From: Peptococcaceae bacterium UBA4068
GTDB taxonomy: Bacteria; Bacillota; Dehalobacteriia; UBA4068
Direction: 5' to 3'
Length of the DNA stretch: 64,000 nt
Assembly (NCBI GenBank): GCA_002382665.1
Contig: DFZA01000007.1
Location: forward strand, 162,348-226,347
Part shown: piece after piece, positions 6,554 to 16,211 of the stretch
Layout of the letters: the number at the start of each line of letters is the position of its first letter
Position numbering within the stretch: the first letter of the stretch is position 1
Program-made: the position numbers and the translations under genes
The notes under the pieces: model-generated
Database searches by the model: none
Told to the model about the DNA's origin: nothing
What the model saw: only the letters and a program-made list of their open reading frames with translations

Positions 6554-9500
6554 ATGCAAAAAAAAATTTTGTCATGGGTGCTGACAATAGTAGCGGCTTT
6601 GACGCTTATTATCGGAGTACCTATCAATGCTAATGCAGTGCCGTCCACGGCAGTATTTAGTGACGGCGATCTTGACCAGGTATATTTTGTCGGTGATTCG
6701 CTTTCATTTAACCTTAGCGGAATTCCGGTTGGTATACCACCAGCTGGCATTCCGGAAGGAACTACTATAAGGGTTAGTATAGGTTATGTGCCTCAGGAAG
6801 GTAGCTCCTTTACATCTACGAATATATATATGGAAGATACGGTGGGGCTATTAGATGGCTCAACCGATGGTACCGGTTATTATTTTGAAAGAACGCTACT
6901 GGCAGATGGTACTCTTTCCTCACCTATTTCCGGAACACTTGCCAATAATCCAAACAGTGGAATAGCTGCTGTAAAACTATACGTTTTTAACGGAGAATAT
7001 AATGTATGGCAGGATGCCTTACAGGGACAACCAACAGACTACATACCTTTAACTCAAAATGGACAAACCGCTTTTATTGGCATAGATAATGCTATTGTCT
7101 TACCAGCTGGCATTTCCAGCAATCCTGTTTTGGGCGAAAGAGCACAAAACAGTGAAAATCTCCGAAATATCGATATATCCTTCAGCAAAAATATCGCAAC
7201 TGATATAACAGGTAAAATTGCTTTTACAGGCATTAATTTGATTGATAATAGCAGTCAACTATCATTACTCGATACTGGCTTAATTATGCTCCCGGTAGAT
7301 GAACCAGCAGAGGGAACTACCGAACAGTACACGCTGGGAGTCGATGTTTCAACCGGAGTTTTGGATTTTCTTGCAAACACTGCTGCGATAGTATCCGTAA
7401 CATCACCCTCGTTTGACGGACTGAGCACAAGCGATTTTTCTGCGGCTGCTTCGGACGCTACCGGCGGCACAGCCAGCAATCTTGTTTTTGATGATGAGTC
7501 GGACACAGTATCATTCACTGTAGACCACTTCAGTACATATACCTTATCAATGACCGACCCAAACCCAGTAATTACTCTGCCGGAAACAGTTTACGATAAC
7601 GCCTCATCAGGGATTGAGGGAGCAAACATTTATAATGCCATTGCTTTGCCCAGCGGGAATATAGGCGCGCTGTTTAATATCGACGGCAGTGTCTGCTACG
7701 GAGAGTTAAATCTTACTCAAAATCAATGGACGACCGTCAATCTCGGTACAACTGCAAGCACCGATATTAATGCGGCTGCGCTTGCAATAGACTCATTGGG
7801 AAATCCCCATGTCGTATTTGTCAATAATAACAACGACCTCTTATACCGGTATTATACGGGGTCAGGTTGGACTACGGGAGTAACGATTGACTCTATAGCT
7901 TATGATGATATAGATGGTGCTCTATCATCACCTGATATCGCAATTGATGCTGCTGGCTATGCCCATATCTCTTACCATGATGCCAAAGGCGGTCGTGAAG
8001 CAAGTATGGACTATAGCAGTTACGATGTCGCAGATTTGGTTTACGCCACCAATGAGGGCGGTTCCAGTAGTTTTACTAAGACCGTCAGAAGTTACAGTCA
8101 CGGCTGGTTTTGGTCACCGGACGGCTGGCGCAACTGGGCGATGACCCCATCAAAAATTGTATATGCAAACAACAAGTACTATATTGGTTTAAAACAGTAT
8201 CAATATCAGAAGGATATGTTTACTCAATATCATACATATTCTTATGACATACTCCTCCCCCCGGCAACACCTTCAAATGACCTCGGATACTTGATCAGAA
8301 GTGCCACGACCAACAACGATCTGGGTTTTACCCTTTTTGGCATGGATACTGATGGAAGTAACGTATTTTCACTTTTTAATAAATCCGGCAGTCTTTATGT
8401 TACAAATGGCATTTCCGAAATTTCCGCCGCGACAAAAACTTTTTCTGCAGCAGCAGCAAATATATTTGTCGATGGTACCAAACTCTATTACGCGGCAATC
8501 AACGGCTCTACCCTGCTACTTTACCAGGACGGCACATTCAAAGAATCACTGACTCTGCCGTCAGCTATTTCCGGCAGCTATCTTAAAACAGCAACCGTAG
8601 TCAGCGGCGATACCCAATACGTTTTATATACCGATACCAACGGTAACCTGCAGCTTGTCGGCGTCAAAACCACGGCCGATACCGCGGCACCGGTAAACAC
8701 TACTGATTACCCACAAATTACCACCGTAACAGAAACCGGTTTTGATATCAATGCCAGCGTTGATGAAAGTGCAAATATCTATTATATAGTTGTCGACAAA
8801 GGCTCAACCGCGCCTACTTCCGCCCAAGTCGTTGCAGGAACTGATTATGGCGTAACCGTTATAAAATCCGGCAGCATATCTCTGCTGTCCAATTGCGTTG
8901 CCAGTAAATCAATAACTGGTCTTAGCGCGGCAACCGAGTATGATGTCTATATTGTAGCCAAGGATTATGAAGGCAATCTTCAATCCACACCTACATTGCT
9001 CCAGACGGCTACCACCAAGAATAAAATAACTATTGCCGCCAAGAGCGGTAATCCTACTGAGATACTGAATAACGGCAACACATATGAATTTGTATTCACT
9101 ATCAGCGGCAACAACATCTCCACTTCCGGGGAATATAACCCCGACCTGAAGAATAAGATGACCGTTTCGGTAAGTAATTTGCAGAATTGTACTTTTAATA
9201 CCAGCGATCAAAATGCCTATACTCTTCAACGCGTGGATGATAACACTGTTGAAGCAAATGTTCAAATATCCTCATCAGCCGCAGACGGTTCTACGGCAAG
9301 CTTAACCGTTAACCTGGCGGTCAATCCCACAGGCAGCCTTATAAACAGCCATGAACTCGGCACGCCGTCTTCGGCATCCGTTTCGGAAGTAAACATAGCG
9401 AACCCACCGGCCAGTTCCGCACCGAATCTTGACGACCTGATAATCACCAGAACCAGCGCCACAGCAATCAGTATCACGCTTAATAACGTATCTTCCGGCA

Positions 9501-12130
9501 CCAATATGAGGATTTATACAGCCGAAACCGATGGTACTTTCTTAGGTAACGGTATTGCCATGGGTACTTCCATCAATGTTACCAACGTTGCGGTCAACTC
9601 CGATGTGGCTACGATCTATCTCACGCTGCAGCAAGATTACAACCACGCCGAAAGCTCTCCGCGTACGGAAGTCAGCCTGTCTACCTATATCCCGTCGCTC
9701 GCCCCCTCGACCGCTTATACTTATCCGGAGCTATGCAGCGGTTATGCCGATGACAGCCAGAGTGTTAAAACATTTACTATCAATAACAACGGTACGGCAG
9801 AATTGACAGGTGTCTCGGTCTCATTGTCAGGCGATGATACCGATTGTTTTGCCGTGGTTCAGCCTGCCACCTCAATAGCAGTCGGTAGCAGCACAACATT
9901 TACCGTAAAAGCCAATAACGATCTGGCGGCCGGCACATATACCGCTACCGTCGTTGTCAGCGCCGACAATGCCAATGATCTCCATGTAGATATTACCCAA
10001 TCGGTACTGCTTGACACCGACTCAGACGGTGTCCCCGACGCCTCTGACAACGCGCCTTACATTGCCAACCCCGATCAAATAGATACCGATGGCGACGGTA
10101 TCGGCGATGTTGCCGATAACGCTCCCAACATTGCCAATCCTGGACAGGAAGATGCTGACAGCGACGGCGTCGGCGATGTAGCCGATAATGCTCCAACTGT
10201 TGCCAATCCCGGTCAGGAAGACGCCGATGGGGACGGAGTCGGTGATGTTGCCGATAACGCTCCTAATAATTATAATCCCGGTCAGGAAGACGCCGACTGT
10301 GATGGCGTCGGCGATGTAGCCGATAATGCTCCAACTGTTGCCAATCCCGGTCAGGAAGATGCTGACTCTGACGGCATCGGTGATGTTGCCGATAACGCTC
10401 CCAATAATTACAACCCCGATCAAAAAGATACCGATACCGATGGCATAGGTGATGTTATCGATGACGATGACGACGGTGACGGTATTCTCGATACCGCCGA
10501 CAATGCACCGCTTGTTTATAATCCCGGTCAGGAAGACCATGACGGCGACGGTCTCGGCGATGTGATCGACAATGAAGCGCCGGTCGTGACCTCTGATTGG
10601 AATGACACTACCGTCTATTTTGGCCAGCAATATCCGTTTAACGTAACCGTTAGCGATTATGAAAACACCACCGGCACCACACTTTACAGCTATATCGACA
10701 GCGCTGTGCCAACTATCTCTTGGGTATTCCCCGGCGCCCCTGATACCATATCGATTACATTATGTCCAATGGAAGGAGTTCTGTCCGCAGGTGACCATAC
10801 TTTGAACTACTATGCGGTAGATAATAAATCTGCTATATCGCAAACACTGACCTTGCATTTTACTCTTACCAACGCACCTACAGGCGGCTCCTCTGACAAT
10901 GATTCGACTCCTGCTGCTCCACAAATAACAACTACAACAAGCGGAAATTCAACAATCAATTCAACCATATTAACTCCAACTACTTCCGGCGACACAGCCT
11001 CTGCATCTGTCTCCACCGCCATAGTTAACGCATTGATTGACAAAGCCGATTCCTCAGGTGGAACAGGCGAAAACGACACAATAGAACTTGCGGTCGACAC
11101 ACCGGCCGGTATTGATAAACTGCAATTAACGATACCGCAAATCTCCTTGGCAAATCTGGCCGAAAGCAACAATGCGGATTTTATGATTAGTTCCGATTTT
11201 GTTTCACTCTCTTTTGATAATAGAGCGCTGGAGACTATCGCCAATGCAAATCAAAATAGCAACGTTGTATTCTCTGTAAATCTGGTTGATCATAATACTC
11301 TCTCGACATCAGATCAATTATTAGTTAACAACCGTCCTGTTTACGACTTTAACGTTATCAACGGCGGCGAACAGGTATCGAGCTTTGGCGGCGGTCAGGC
11401 GACCGTACAAATCCCCTACACTCTGCAAAAGGGTGAGAATCCTAAATGCATCGTGGTCTTTTATCTTGCGGACGACGGGACTTTGAAGACCGTAAGAGGC
11501 CATTACGATGCCTCAAGCAAATCAGTTATTTTTAAGACAACTCACTTCTCCCAATATGTAATCGGCTATAACCAGCCAATATTCACTGATGTTGCAGACA
11601 ATGCCTGGTATAAAGATGCTGTCAATTTCATTGCCGCCAGAAATATCACTGCCGGCACATCGGCAAATCAATACAGCCCCGAAGCAAAACTAACCCGAGG
11701 CCAATTTGTAGTATTGCTGATGAATGCTTACAGTATTAGCACAGAAATTGAACTGACAGATCAAATAACACCGTTTAGCGATGCCGGAGATACTTACTAT
11801 ACCGCATATCTTTTAGCAGCCAAAGAACTGGGTATCGTCAACGGCGTCGGCAATAATCTGTTTGCGCCGGAACGTGAGATTACCCGTCAGGAAATGTTCT
11901 TAATGCTCTATAACGCGCTTACGGCAATCGGCGACCTGCCAACAGCATCAACCGGCAATCAACTGGCAGATTTCAATGATGCAGACCAAGCGGCCCCTTG
12001 GGCGCAAGTTGCTCTCAATTCACTAATCGGCAGCGGTATCATTTCCGGTAGTAACAATATGATCTATCCCACCGCAACCACAACCCGCGCCGAAATGGCT
12101 CAAGTCTTATATAACCTTTTAAGTGAATAA
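6554..12130 (+). CDS. Giant secreted SLH-domain surface protein with calcium-binding type-3 repeats
   Basis: An 1858-residue secreted protein. A signal peptide (MQKKILSWVLTIVAALTLIIG, cleavage likely after NANA) is followed by a beta-rich N-terminal part. Residues about 370-705 (DGSVCYGEL, GNPHVVFVNNN, GYAHISYHD, TQYVLYTDTNGN) look like propeller-type repeats, then an fn3-like segment about 716-820 (TEYDVYIVAKDYEGN), and an Ig-like segment about 1056-1152. Residues 1154-1341 are about eight acidic units of mostly 23 residues with D-x-D-x-D-G (thrombospondin type 3-like). Three SLH domains fill 1676-1858 (DNAWYKDAVNF, TRGQFVVLL; ITRQEMFLMLYNA; TTRAEMAQVLYNLL) and should bind pyruvylated secondary cell-wall polymer. 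Its ligand or role is unknown. Terminator at 12163. Confidence 0.9.
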   Translation: MQKKILSWVLTIVAALTLIIGVPINANAVPSTAVFSDGDLDQVYFVGDSLSFNLSGIPVGIPPAGIPEGTTIRVSIGYVPQEGSSFTSTNIYMEDTVGLLDGSTDGTGYYFERTLLADGTLSSPISGTLANNPNSGIAAVKLYVFNGEYNVWQDALQGQPTDYIPLTQNGQTAFIGIDNAIVLPAGISSNPVLGERAQNSENLRNIDISFSKNIATDITGKIAFTGINLIDNSSQLSLLDTGLIMLPVDEPAEGTTEQYTLGVDVSTGVLDFLANTAAIVSVTSPSFDGLSTSDFSAAASDATGGTASNLVFDDESDTVSFTVDHFSTYTLSMTDPNPVITLPETVYDNASSGIEGANIYNAIALPSGNIGALFNIDGSVCYGELNLTQNQWTTVNLGTTASTDINAAALAIDSLGNPHVVFVNNNNDLLYRYYTGSGWTTGVTIDSIAYDDIDGALSSPDIAIDAAGYAHISYHDAKGGREASMDYSSYDVADLVYATNEGGSSSFTKTVRSYSHGWFWSPDGWRNWAMTPSKIVYANNKYYIGLKQYQYQKDMFTQYHTYSYDILLPPATPSNDLGYLIRSATTNNDLGFTLFGMDTDGSNVFSLFNKSGSLYVTNGISEISAATKTFSAAAANIFVDGTKLYYAAINGSTLLLYQDGTFKESLTLPSAISGSYLKTATVVSGDTQYVLYTDTNGNLQLVGVKTTADTAAPVNTTDYPQITTVTETGFDINASVDESANIYYIVVDKGSTAPTSAQVVAGTDYGVTVIKSGSISLLSNCVASKSITGLSAATEYDVYIVAKDYEGNLQSTPTLLQTATTKNKITIAAKSGNPTEILNNGNTYEFVFTISGNNISTSGEYNPDLKNKMTVSVSNLQNCTFNTSDQNAYTLQRVDDNTVEANVQISSSAADGSTASLTVNLAVNPTGSLINSHELGTPSSASVSEVNIANPPASSAPNLDDLIITRTSATAISITLNNVSSGTNMRIYTAETDGTFLGNGIAMGTSINVTNVAVNSDVATIYLTLQQDYNHAESSPRTEVSLSTYIPSLAPSTAYTYPELCSGYADDSQSVKTFTINNNGTAELTGVSVSLSGDDTDCFAVVQPATSIAVGSSTTFTVKANNDLAAGTYTATVVVSADNANDLHVDITQSVLLDTDSDGVPDASDNAPYIANPDQIDTDGDGIGDVADNAPNIANPGQEDADSDGVGDVADNAPTVANPGQEDADGDGVGDVADNAPNNYNPGQEDADCDGVGDVADNAPTVANPGQEDADSDGIGDVADNAPNNYNPDQKDTDTDGIGDVIDDDDDGDGILDTADNAPLVYNPGQEDHDGDGLGDVIDNEAPVVTSDWNDTTVYFGQQYPFNVTVSDYENTTGTTLYSYIDSAVPTISWVFPGAPDTISITLCPMEGVLSAGDHTLNYYAVDNKSAISQTLTLHFTLTNAPTGGSSDNDSTPAAPQITTTTSGNSTINSTILTPTTSGDTASASVSTAIVNALIDKADSSGGTGENDTIELAVDTPAGIDKLQLTIPQISLANLAESNNADFMISSDFVSLSFDNRALETIANANQNSNVVFSVNLVDHNTLSTSDQLLVNNRPVYDFNVINGGEQVSSFGGGQATVQIPYTLQKGENPKCIVVFYLADDGTLKTVRGHYDASSKSVIFKTTHFSQYVIGYNQPIFTDVADNAWYKDAVNFIAARNITAGTSANQYSPEAKLTRGQFVVLLMNAYSISTEIELTDQITPFSDAGDTYYTAYLLAAKELGIVNGVGNNLFAPEREITRQEMFLMLYNALTAIGDLPTASTGNQLADFNDADQAAPWAQVALNSLIGSGIISGSNNMIYPTATTTRAEMAQVLYNLLSE
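10014..10578 (+). repeat. 69-bp tandem repeat array encoding Ca2+-binding DxDxDG units
   Basis: About eight tandem units of roughly 69 bp (23 codons), each encoding D-[AT]-D-x-D-G-[VI]-G-D-V-A-D-N-A-P followed by a NPGQE-like end. One late unit carries an insertion (DDDDDGDGILD). Units alternate between the endings TVANPGQE and NNYNPGQE, suggesting duplication of pairs. In one unit the usual S or G is a cysteine (DADCDG). Confidence 0.9.
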
Positions 12131-12162
12131 GCGAATAAACGTCAACGAAAACCATAACTGAC

Positions 12163-12200
12163 AATAGGGGTAAAGCAAAGGCTTTACCCCTATTTATTTG
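12163..12200 (+). terminator. Terminator after the SLH protein gene
   Basis: A perfect 14-bp stem AATAGGGGTAAAGC/GCTTTACCCCTATT (12163-12176, 12181-12194), AAAG loop, then TATTTG. It separates the SLH gene from the downstream HTH-like gene. Confidence 0.85.
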
Positions 12201-12216
12201 CCCTACCGCCTATTGT

Positions 12217-12268
12217 TGACATATATAATGTCATAATTATTGATTTTTTGACAGCAGGCATTTATAAT
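12217..12268 (+). promoter_or_regulatory. Promoter and operator-like repeat of the HTH-like gene
   Basis: TTGATT (12240-12245) and TATAAT (12263-12268) have a 17-bp spacer. Just upstream lies TGACAT-ATATA-ATGTCA (12217-12233), a perfect 6-bp inverted repeat with the same TGACA-N7-TGTCA core as at 6397-6413. The position directly upstream of the -35 box would suit an activator or autoregulator (inference). Confidence 0.6.
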
Positions 12269-12287
12269 TATCCTGAGGTGAAAAACT

Positions 12288-13817
12288 ATGCAGTTTTGCA
12301 ATAAACTAGACTTTTTAATGAATATCACCAAAACCAGCAACAGCGCTCTTGCGCTCTATACGTCGCTTGATGCATCCCATATCAGCAGATTGCGCAGGGG
12401 TCAGCGAAATGCGCCTAAGAACGAAGTCTGTATGAGAAATATGGCTGTTTATTTTACCCGCCATTGTATAAATGAATATCAGCATAAAGCATTATTGGAC
12501 GTACTCAATATAACTCCGCGCACATTAAGTGAAAATGAGCTCTCGGGTATGATATTCGACTGGCTCTCTAACGGAAAAAGCAACGAGATCAAAACTGTCG
12601 AGCGGTTTTTGTATGGCTTAACAAATACCAAACCCAAAAATATTTTTTCAAGCAACCAAAATATCGAAAAAGCAAACGTTGCAACAACGGATGCGCAAAT
12701 ATCAACCTATTACGGCATTGCCGGCAAACAACAGTCGGTAATTCAATTTCTCTCTGAGGTTTTAAAATGTGATCACCCCCCCAATTTACTCTTGTTCAGC
12801 GATGAAGATATTGATTGGATGACCACCAACAGGGAATTTACCAATAAATGGGCTTCGCTGATGCAACAAATAGTTGTGCGCGGAAATAGAATCAAAATCA
12901 TCCATTCAGTTAGCCGCAATTTAGATGAAATGCTGGGAGGAATCACCCACTGGATGCCGCTTTATATGACGGGTACAATCGAGCCGTATTTCTATCCCAA
13001 AAAGCGCGACGGTATATTCAAAAGAACACTGTTTATCGCACCTGATGTCGCAGCGGTAACGTCAAGCACGGTAGGCAATATGACAGCTCAGGCGGCAAAT
13101 ATATTATTTAAAGACAAAACTGCCGTAGCCTCTGCCGAGGAGGAATATAATCAATACTTAAGCCTCTGCAAACCCTTAATGCAGGTTTTTACGGTCAAGG
13201 ACAAAGAAGCATATATATCCTATCTTCTGGAATTCGAGAAGAAACAGACAAATACAATAGTGCAAACAGAATCGCTATCCATACTAACAATGCCCGAGGT
13301 CATTGCCAAAAGACTTGTTGAGCGTCAGCAAGAAGATAAATTTGACTTGATTAAATATCATAAAATCAGAACCAAAATATTTGAGGAAAACATCAAATAC
13401 AACAACTATATCGAAGTTATCAAACTTCCGAACATCGAAGACGTTATCGGCGAAAAAGTAAAGATTTCCTTTTCGGATATGTTACACGGCGCCGCAGCCT
13501 ATTATACTGAGATAGAGTATATTGAACACTTAGAAAACATCATATGCCTGCTCGAGAAATATGAAAAATTTCATATTCAATTAATCGGACAGTCTCCCAG
13601 AAACTCTTATATGGTTTATGCCAAAGAAGATATCGGCACATTGGTTGCCAGAACCACTGCTCCGCCGGTAGTACTGGCAATCAACGAAGACAATTTAACG
13701 GCAGCTTTCTGGGATTATTTAAGGAACATTATTGACAATAAAATCAACCATCATGCTTATAAGAAAGAAACAGTTAAAAAATTACTAAATTATATCCAAC
13801 AAATAAAACATCAATAA
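12288..13817 (+). CDS. Uncharacterised protein with probable N-terminal helix-turn-helix
   Basis: A 509-residue cytoplasmic protein without signal peptide or membrane segments. Residues about 10-45 (ITKTSNSALALYTSLDASHISRLRRGQR) have the spacing of a lambda-repressor/XRE-type HTH, with ASHISRLRRG as recognition helix. The remainder is mixed alpha/beta with no motif I recognise; segments such as NLLLFSDEDIDWM, GNRIKIIHSVSRNLDEM and PEVIAKRLVERQQEDKF recall sensor or effector domains but I cannot name one. A CTGAGGTG ribosome binding site precedes the ATG. Its position after the SLH gene and the shared upstream repeat suggest it may regulate that gene; this is inference. Confidence 0.55.
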   Translation: MQFCNKLDFLMNITKTSNSALALYTSLDASHISRLRRGQRNAPKNEVCMRNMAVYFTRHCINEYQHKALLDVLNITPRTLSENELSGMIFDWLSNGKSNEIKTVERFLYGLTNTKPKNIFSSNQNIEKANVATTDAQISTYYGIAGKQQSVIQFLSEVLKCDHPPNLLLFSDEDIDWMTTNREFTNKWASLMQQIVVRGNRIKIIHSVSRNLDEMLGGITHWMPLYMTGTIEPYFYPKKRDGIFKRTLFIAPDVAAVTSSTVGNMTAQAANILFKDKTAVASAEEEYNQYLSLCKPLMQVFTVKDKEAYISYLLEFEKKQTNTIVQTESLSILTMPEVIAKRLVERQQEDKFDLIKYHKIRTKIFEENIKYNNYIEVIKLPNIEDVIGEKVKISFSDMLHGAAAYYTEIEYIEHLENIICLLEKYEKFHIQLIGQSPRNSYMVYAKEDIGTLVARTTAPPVVLAINEDNLTAAFWDYLRNIIDNKINHHAYKKETVKKLLNYIQQIKHQ

Positions 13818-13818
13818 T

Positions 13819-13850
13819 AAAAAACGAGGGCCGATAAGCCCTCGTTTTTA
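13819..13850. terminator. Bidirectional terminator between convergent genes
   Basis: Stem CGAGGGC/GCCCTCG flanked by six A on the left and five T on the right (13819-13849), loop CGATAA. T runs follow on both strands, so it can end both the HTH-like gene (plus) and the polyamine operon (minus). Confidence 0.9.
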
Positions 13851-13858
13851 TTATTTTG

Positions 13859-14983
13859 TTATGACAATCTCATTTTAAAGTCTTCAAAATCGAATTCCCG
13901 TATGACTGTACAATCACCGTTTGGCTGCTTTATGGCAATTGACGGCAACTTCATACCGTTAAAAGTGTTATTTTTAACCATTGTATATATAGCCATATCT
14001 TCAAATAATAGTCGGTCACCGGGTCTAAGTGGAATGTCAAATGAATAATCGCCTATGACATCACCTGCCAGACAGGTTGACCCTGCTAAGCGATAGGTAT
14101 ATTGTTTTTCGGCTGGCATAGCGGAATTTTGTAGCGGCGGCCGGTATGGCATTTCCAATACATCAGGCATATGGCATGCGGCTGATGTATCCAAAATTGC
14201 AATATCCATGCTGTTATGCAGCGTTTCCAAAACAGTAGTCAACAAATAACCGGCGTTAAGTGCCACAGCTTCACCTGGTTCGAGATAGACCTGCAAACCG
14301 TAGCGCTCCTGCATCCTCCTGATGCAGCTTTCCAGTAAGGCAATATCATAATCAACACGCGTGATATGATGACCGCCGCCAAAATTGATCCATTTCATCT
14401 GCTTTAACCAGGAACCAAACTTCTTTTCGACAACAGCCAAAGTCTCAGCCAGCGCATTGGCATTTTGCTCACATAAAGTATGAAAGTGCAGCCCCTCTAC
14501 TCCGTCCAAGCGATCGGGAGAGAAACTATTGAAAGTAATTCCTAAGCGTGAATACGGTGCGCATGGGTCATATAGCTGCACTTGCTGAGTGGAATGCTCG
14601 GGATTGATCCTTAGCCCGATACTTACATCGGCACTTAATGCTCTGCTCTTAAATTTCTCTAATTGAGTAAAAGAATTAAATATTATATGATCACAAAGAG
14701 ATATAATCTCATCGAACTCATTATCATTGTAGGCGGGCGCAAAGACATGGTTTTCCTTACCCATCTGCTCTGCCCCGAGCCTGGCTTCATAAAGCCCGCT
14801 GGCGGCGGTTCCGCTTAAGTATTTGCCAATCAGCGGATAGAGAGCATACATAGAAAACGCTTTTTGAGCAAGCAATATCTTACAGCCGCTACGCAAGATC
14901 AAACCCTGAAGAATTTCCAGGTTATGCTCCAGCCGTTGCTGATCGATTAAATAACATGGAGTTGATAATTGTTCTGCTTTCAT
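13859..14983 (-). CDS. nspC: Carboxy(nor)spermidine decarboxylase-like, NspC family
   Basis: A 374-residue fold-III PLP decarboxylase. The PLP lysine lies in ILLAQKAFSMYAL near residue 42; INFGGGHHITR is the glycine-rich phosphate loop, YLEPGEAVALNAGYL and GSTCLAGDVIGDY supply the dimer-interface active site (the Cys in CLAGD is the usual catalytic residue). The family removes the carboxyl group from carboxyspermidine or carboxynorspermidine; some relatives act on carboxyaminopropylagmatine. It starts directly after the dehydrogenase stop codon, so the pair is translationally coupled. Last gene of the polyamine operon. Exact substrate is not readable from sequence. Confidence 0.88.
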   Translation of the reverse strand: MKAEQLSTPCYLIDQQRLEHNLEILQGLILRSGCKILLAQKAFSMYALYPLIGKYLSGTAASGLYEARLGAEQMGKENHVFAPAYNDNEFDEIISLCDHIIFNSFTQLEKFKSRALSADVSIGLRINPEHSTQQVQLYDPCAPYSRLGITFNSFSPDRLDGVEGLHFHTLCEQNANALAETLAVVEKKFGSWLKQMKWINFGGGHHITRVDYDIALLESCIRRMQERYGLQVYLEPGEAVALNAGYLLTTVLETLHNSMDIAILDTSAACHMPDVLEMPYRPPLQNSAMPAEKQYTYRLAGSTCLAGDVIGDYSFDIPLRPGDRLLFEDMAIYTMVKNNTFNGMKLPSIAIKQPNGDCTVIREFDFEDFKMRLS

Positions 14984-16186
14984 TTAATCTACCAACTTCG
15001 GAGAATAATCAATTTGCCAGGGCAGCCCCCACTTGTTCAAGGCATCCATAAACGGGTCAGGATCAAAATTTTCTATATTGTGTACGCCTGGCTTGAACCA
15101 TGTACCGGTCAGCAACATCATGGCGCCGATCATTGCCGGTACGCCACAGGTGTACGCCACTGCCTGAGAATCTACCTCCCGATAACACTGCTGATGATCA
15201 CAAGTGTTATAAATATAAATGTTTTTATCTTTACCGTCTTTCTTGCCGCCAAAAATACAGCCGATATTGGTCTTGCCTTTGGTAAGAGGGCCAAGCGAAG
15301 CCGGATCCGGTAGCACCGCCTGTAAAAACTGCAGCGGTACGATTTCTTTACCTTCATAGATTATCGGTTCTATCGATGTCATACCGACATTTTCCAGACA
15401 TTTAAGGTGTGTCAGATAGCTCTGGCTGAAAGTCATAAAGAAGCGAATGCGTTTAATCCGCGGGATATTTTGCGCCAGCGATTCAAGCTCTTCATGATGC
15501 AGTAAGTAAATATCTTTTTCACCTATCTCAGGAAAATCGTAGGTTTTTTTAATCTCCATTGGTTTGGTTTCTACCCACCGACCGTTTTCCCAGTAGCAGC
15601 CATTGGCGGAAACTTCACGAATATTGATTTCGGGATTAAAATTAGTTGCAAATGCATAACCGTTATCCCCTGCGTTACAATCAAGAATATCAATATAATT
15701 TATCTCATCAAAGAAATGCTTTAAAGCATAGGCGGCATAAACACCGGTCACCCCAGGATCAAAGCCGCTGCCCAGCAAGGCAGTTATACCAGCGTTTTTA
15801 TACTTGTCATTATACGCCCACTGCCATTTATATTCAAATTTGGCCGTATCTTCCGGCTCATAATTGGCTGTATCTACATAATGGGTATGCGTCGCCAGAC
15901 AGGCATCCATGATCGTTAGATCCTGATATGGCAGCGCTAGATTCAATACTACCTGCGGCTGGTATTTATTGATCAAGGCAATTAACTGATCAATATCATT
16001 AGCGTCAACATGCGCCGTGCTGATTTTCGTGGCGGTAGTACCCGCCAATTTTTCTTTCAAGGCGTCACATTTGGACTTTGTCCTACTGGCAATACAAATA
16101 TCTTCAAATACATCGGAATTTTGACAACATTTTTGAATGGCAACGCTGGCAACGCCGCCGCAACCAATAACAAGTGTTTTCCTCAT
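14984..16186 (-). CDS. Carboxy(nor)spermidine dehydrogenase-like (saccharopine dehydrogenase family)
   Basis: A 400-residue NAD(P)H-dependent reductase of the saccharopine dehydrogenase family. The Rossmann motif (LVIGCGGVASVAIQKCC) is at residues 5-20, followed by IASRTKSKCDAL for the cofactor adenosine side; NLALPYQDLTIMDACL and LLGSGFDPGVTGVYAAYALK are typical of the Lys1-like subgroup that includes CASDH. The family condenses aspartate beta-semialdehyde with putrescine, diaminopropane or, in some bacteria, agmatine, to give the carboxylated triamine that NspC decarboxylates. It sits between speB and nspC with 25 nt and 0 nt spacing, which is the best evidence for a polyamine function. Confidence 0.85.
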   Translation of the reverse strand: MRKTLVIGCGGVASVAIQKCCQNSDVFEDICIASRTKSKCDALKEKLAGTTATKISTAHVDANDIDQLIALINKYQPQVVLNLALPYQDLTIMDACLATHTHYVDTANYEPEDTAKFEYKWQWAYNDKYKNAGITALLGSGFDPGVTGVYAAYALKHFFDEINYIDILDCNAGDNGYAFATNFNPEINIREVSANGCYWENGRWVETKPMEIKKTYDFPEIGEKDIYLLHHEELESLAQNIPRIKRIRFFMTFSQSYLTHLKCLENVGMTSIEPIIYEGKEIVPLQFLQAVLPDPASLGPLTKGKTNIGCIFGGKKDGKDKNIYIYNTCDHQQCYREVDSQAVAYTCGVPAMIGAMMLLTGTWFKPGVHNIENFDPDPFMDALNKWGLPWQIDYSPKLVD

Positions 16187-16211
16187 ATCCTCTACCCTCT
16201 GTCAAATTATT

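Noticed and set aside
10014..10578. CRISPR-like array
   Set aside because: Unit length 69 bp without spacers and in frame with a protein; it is a coding tandem repeat.
10022..10630. Long minus-strand ORF opposite the SLH gene
   Set aside because: It is the antisense shadow of the repeat array and its repetitive composition mirrors the calcium repeats.
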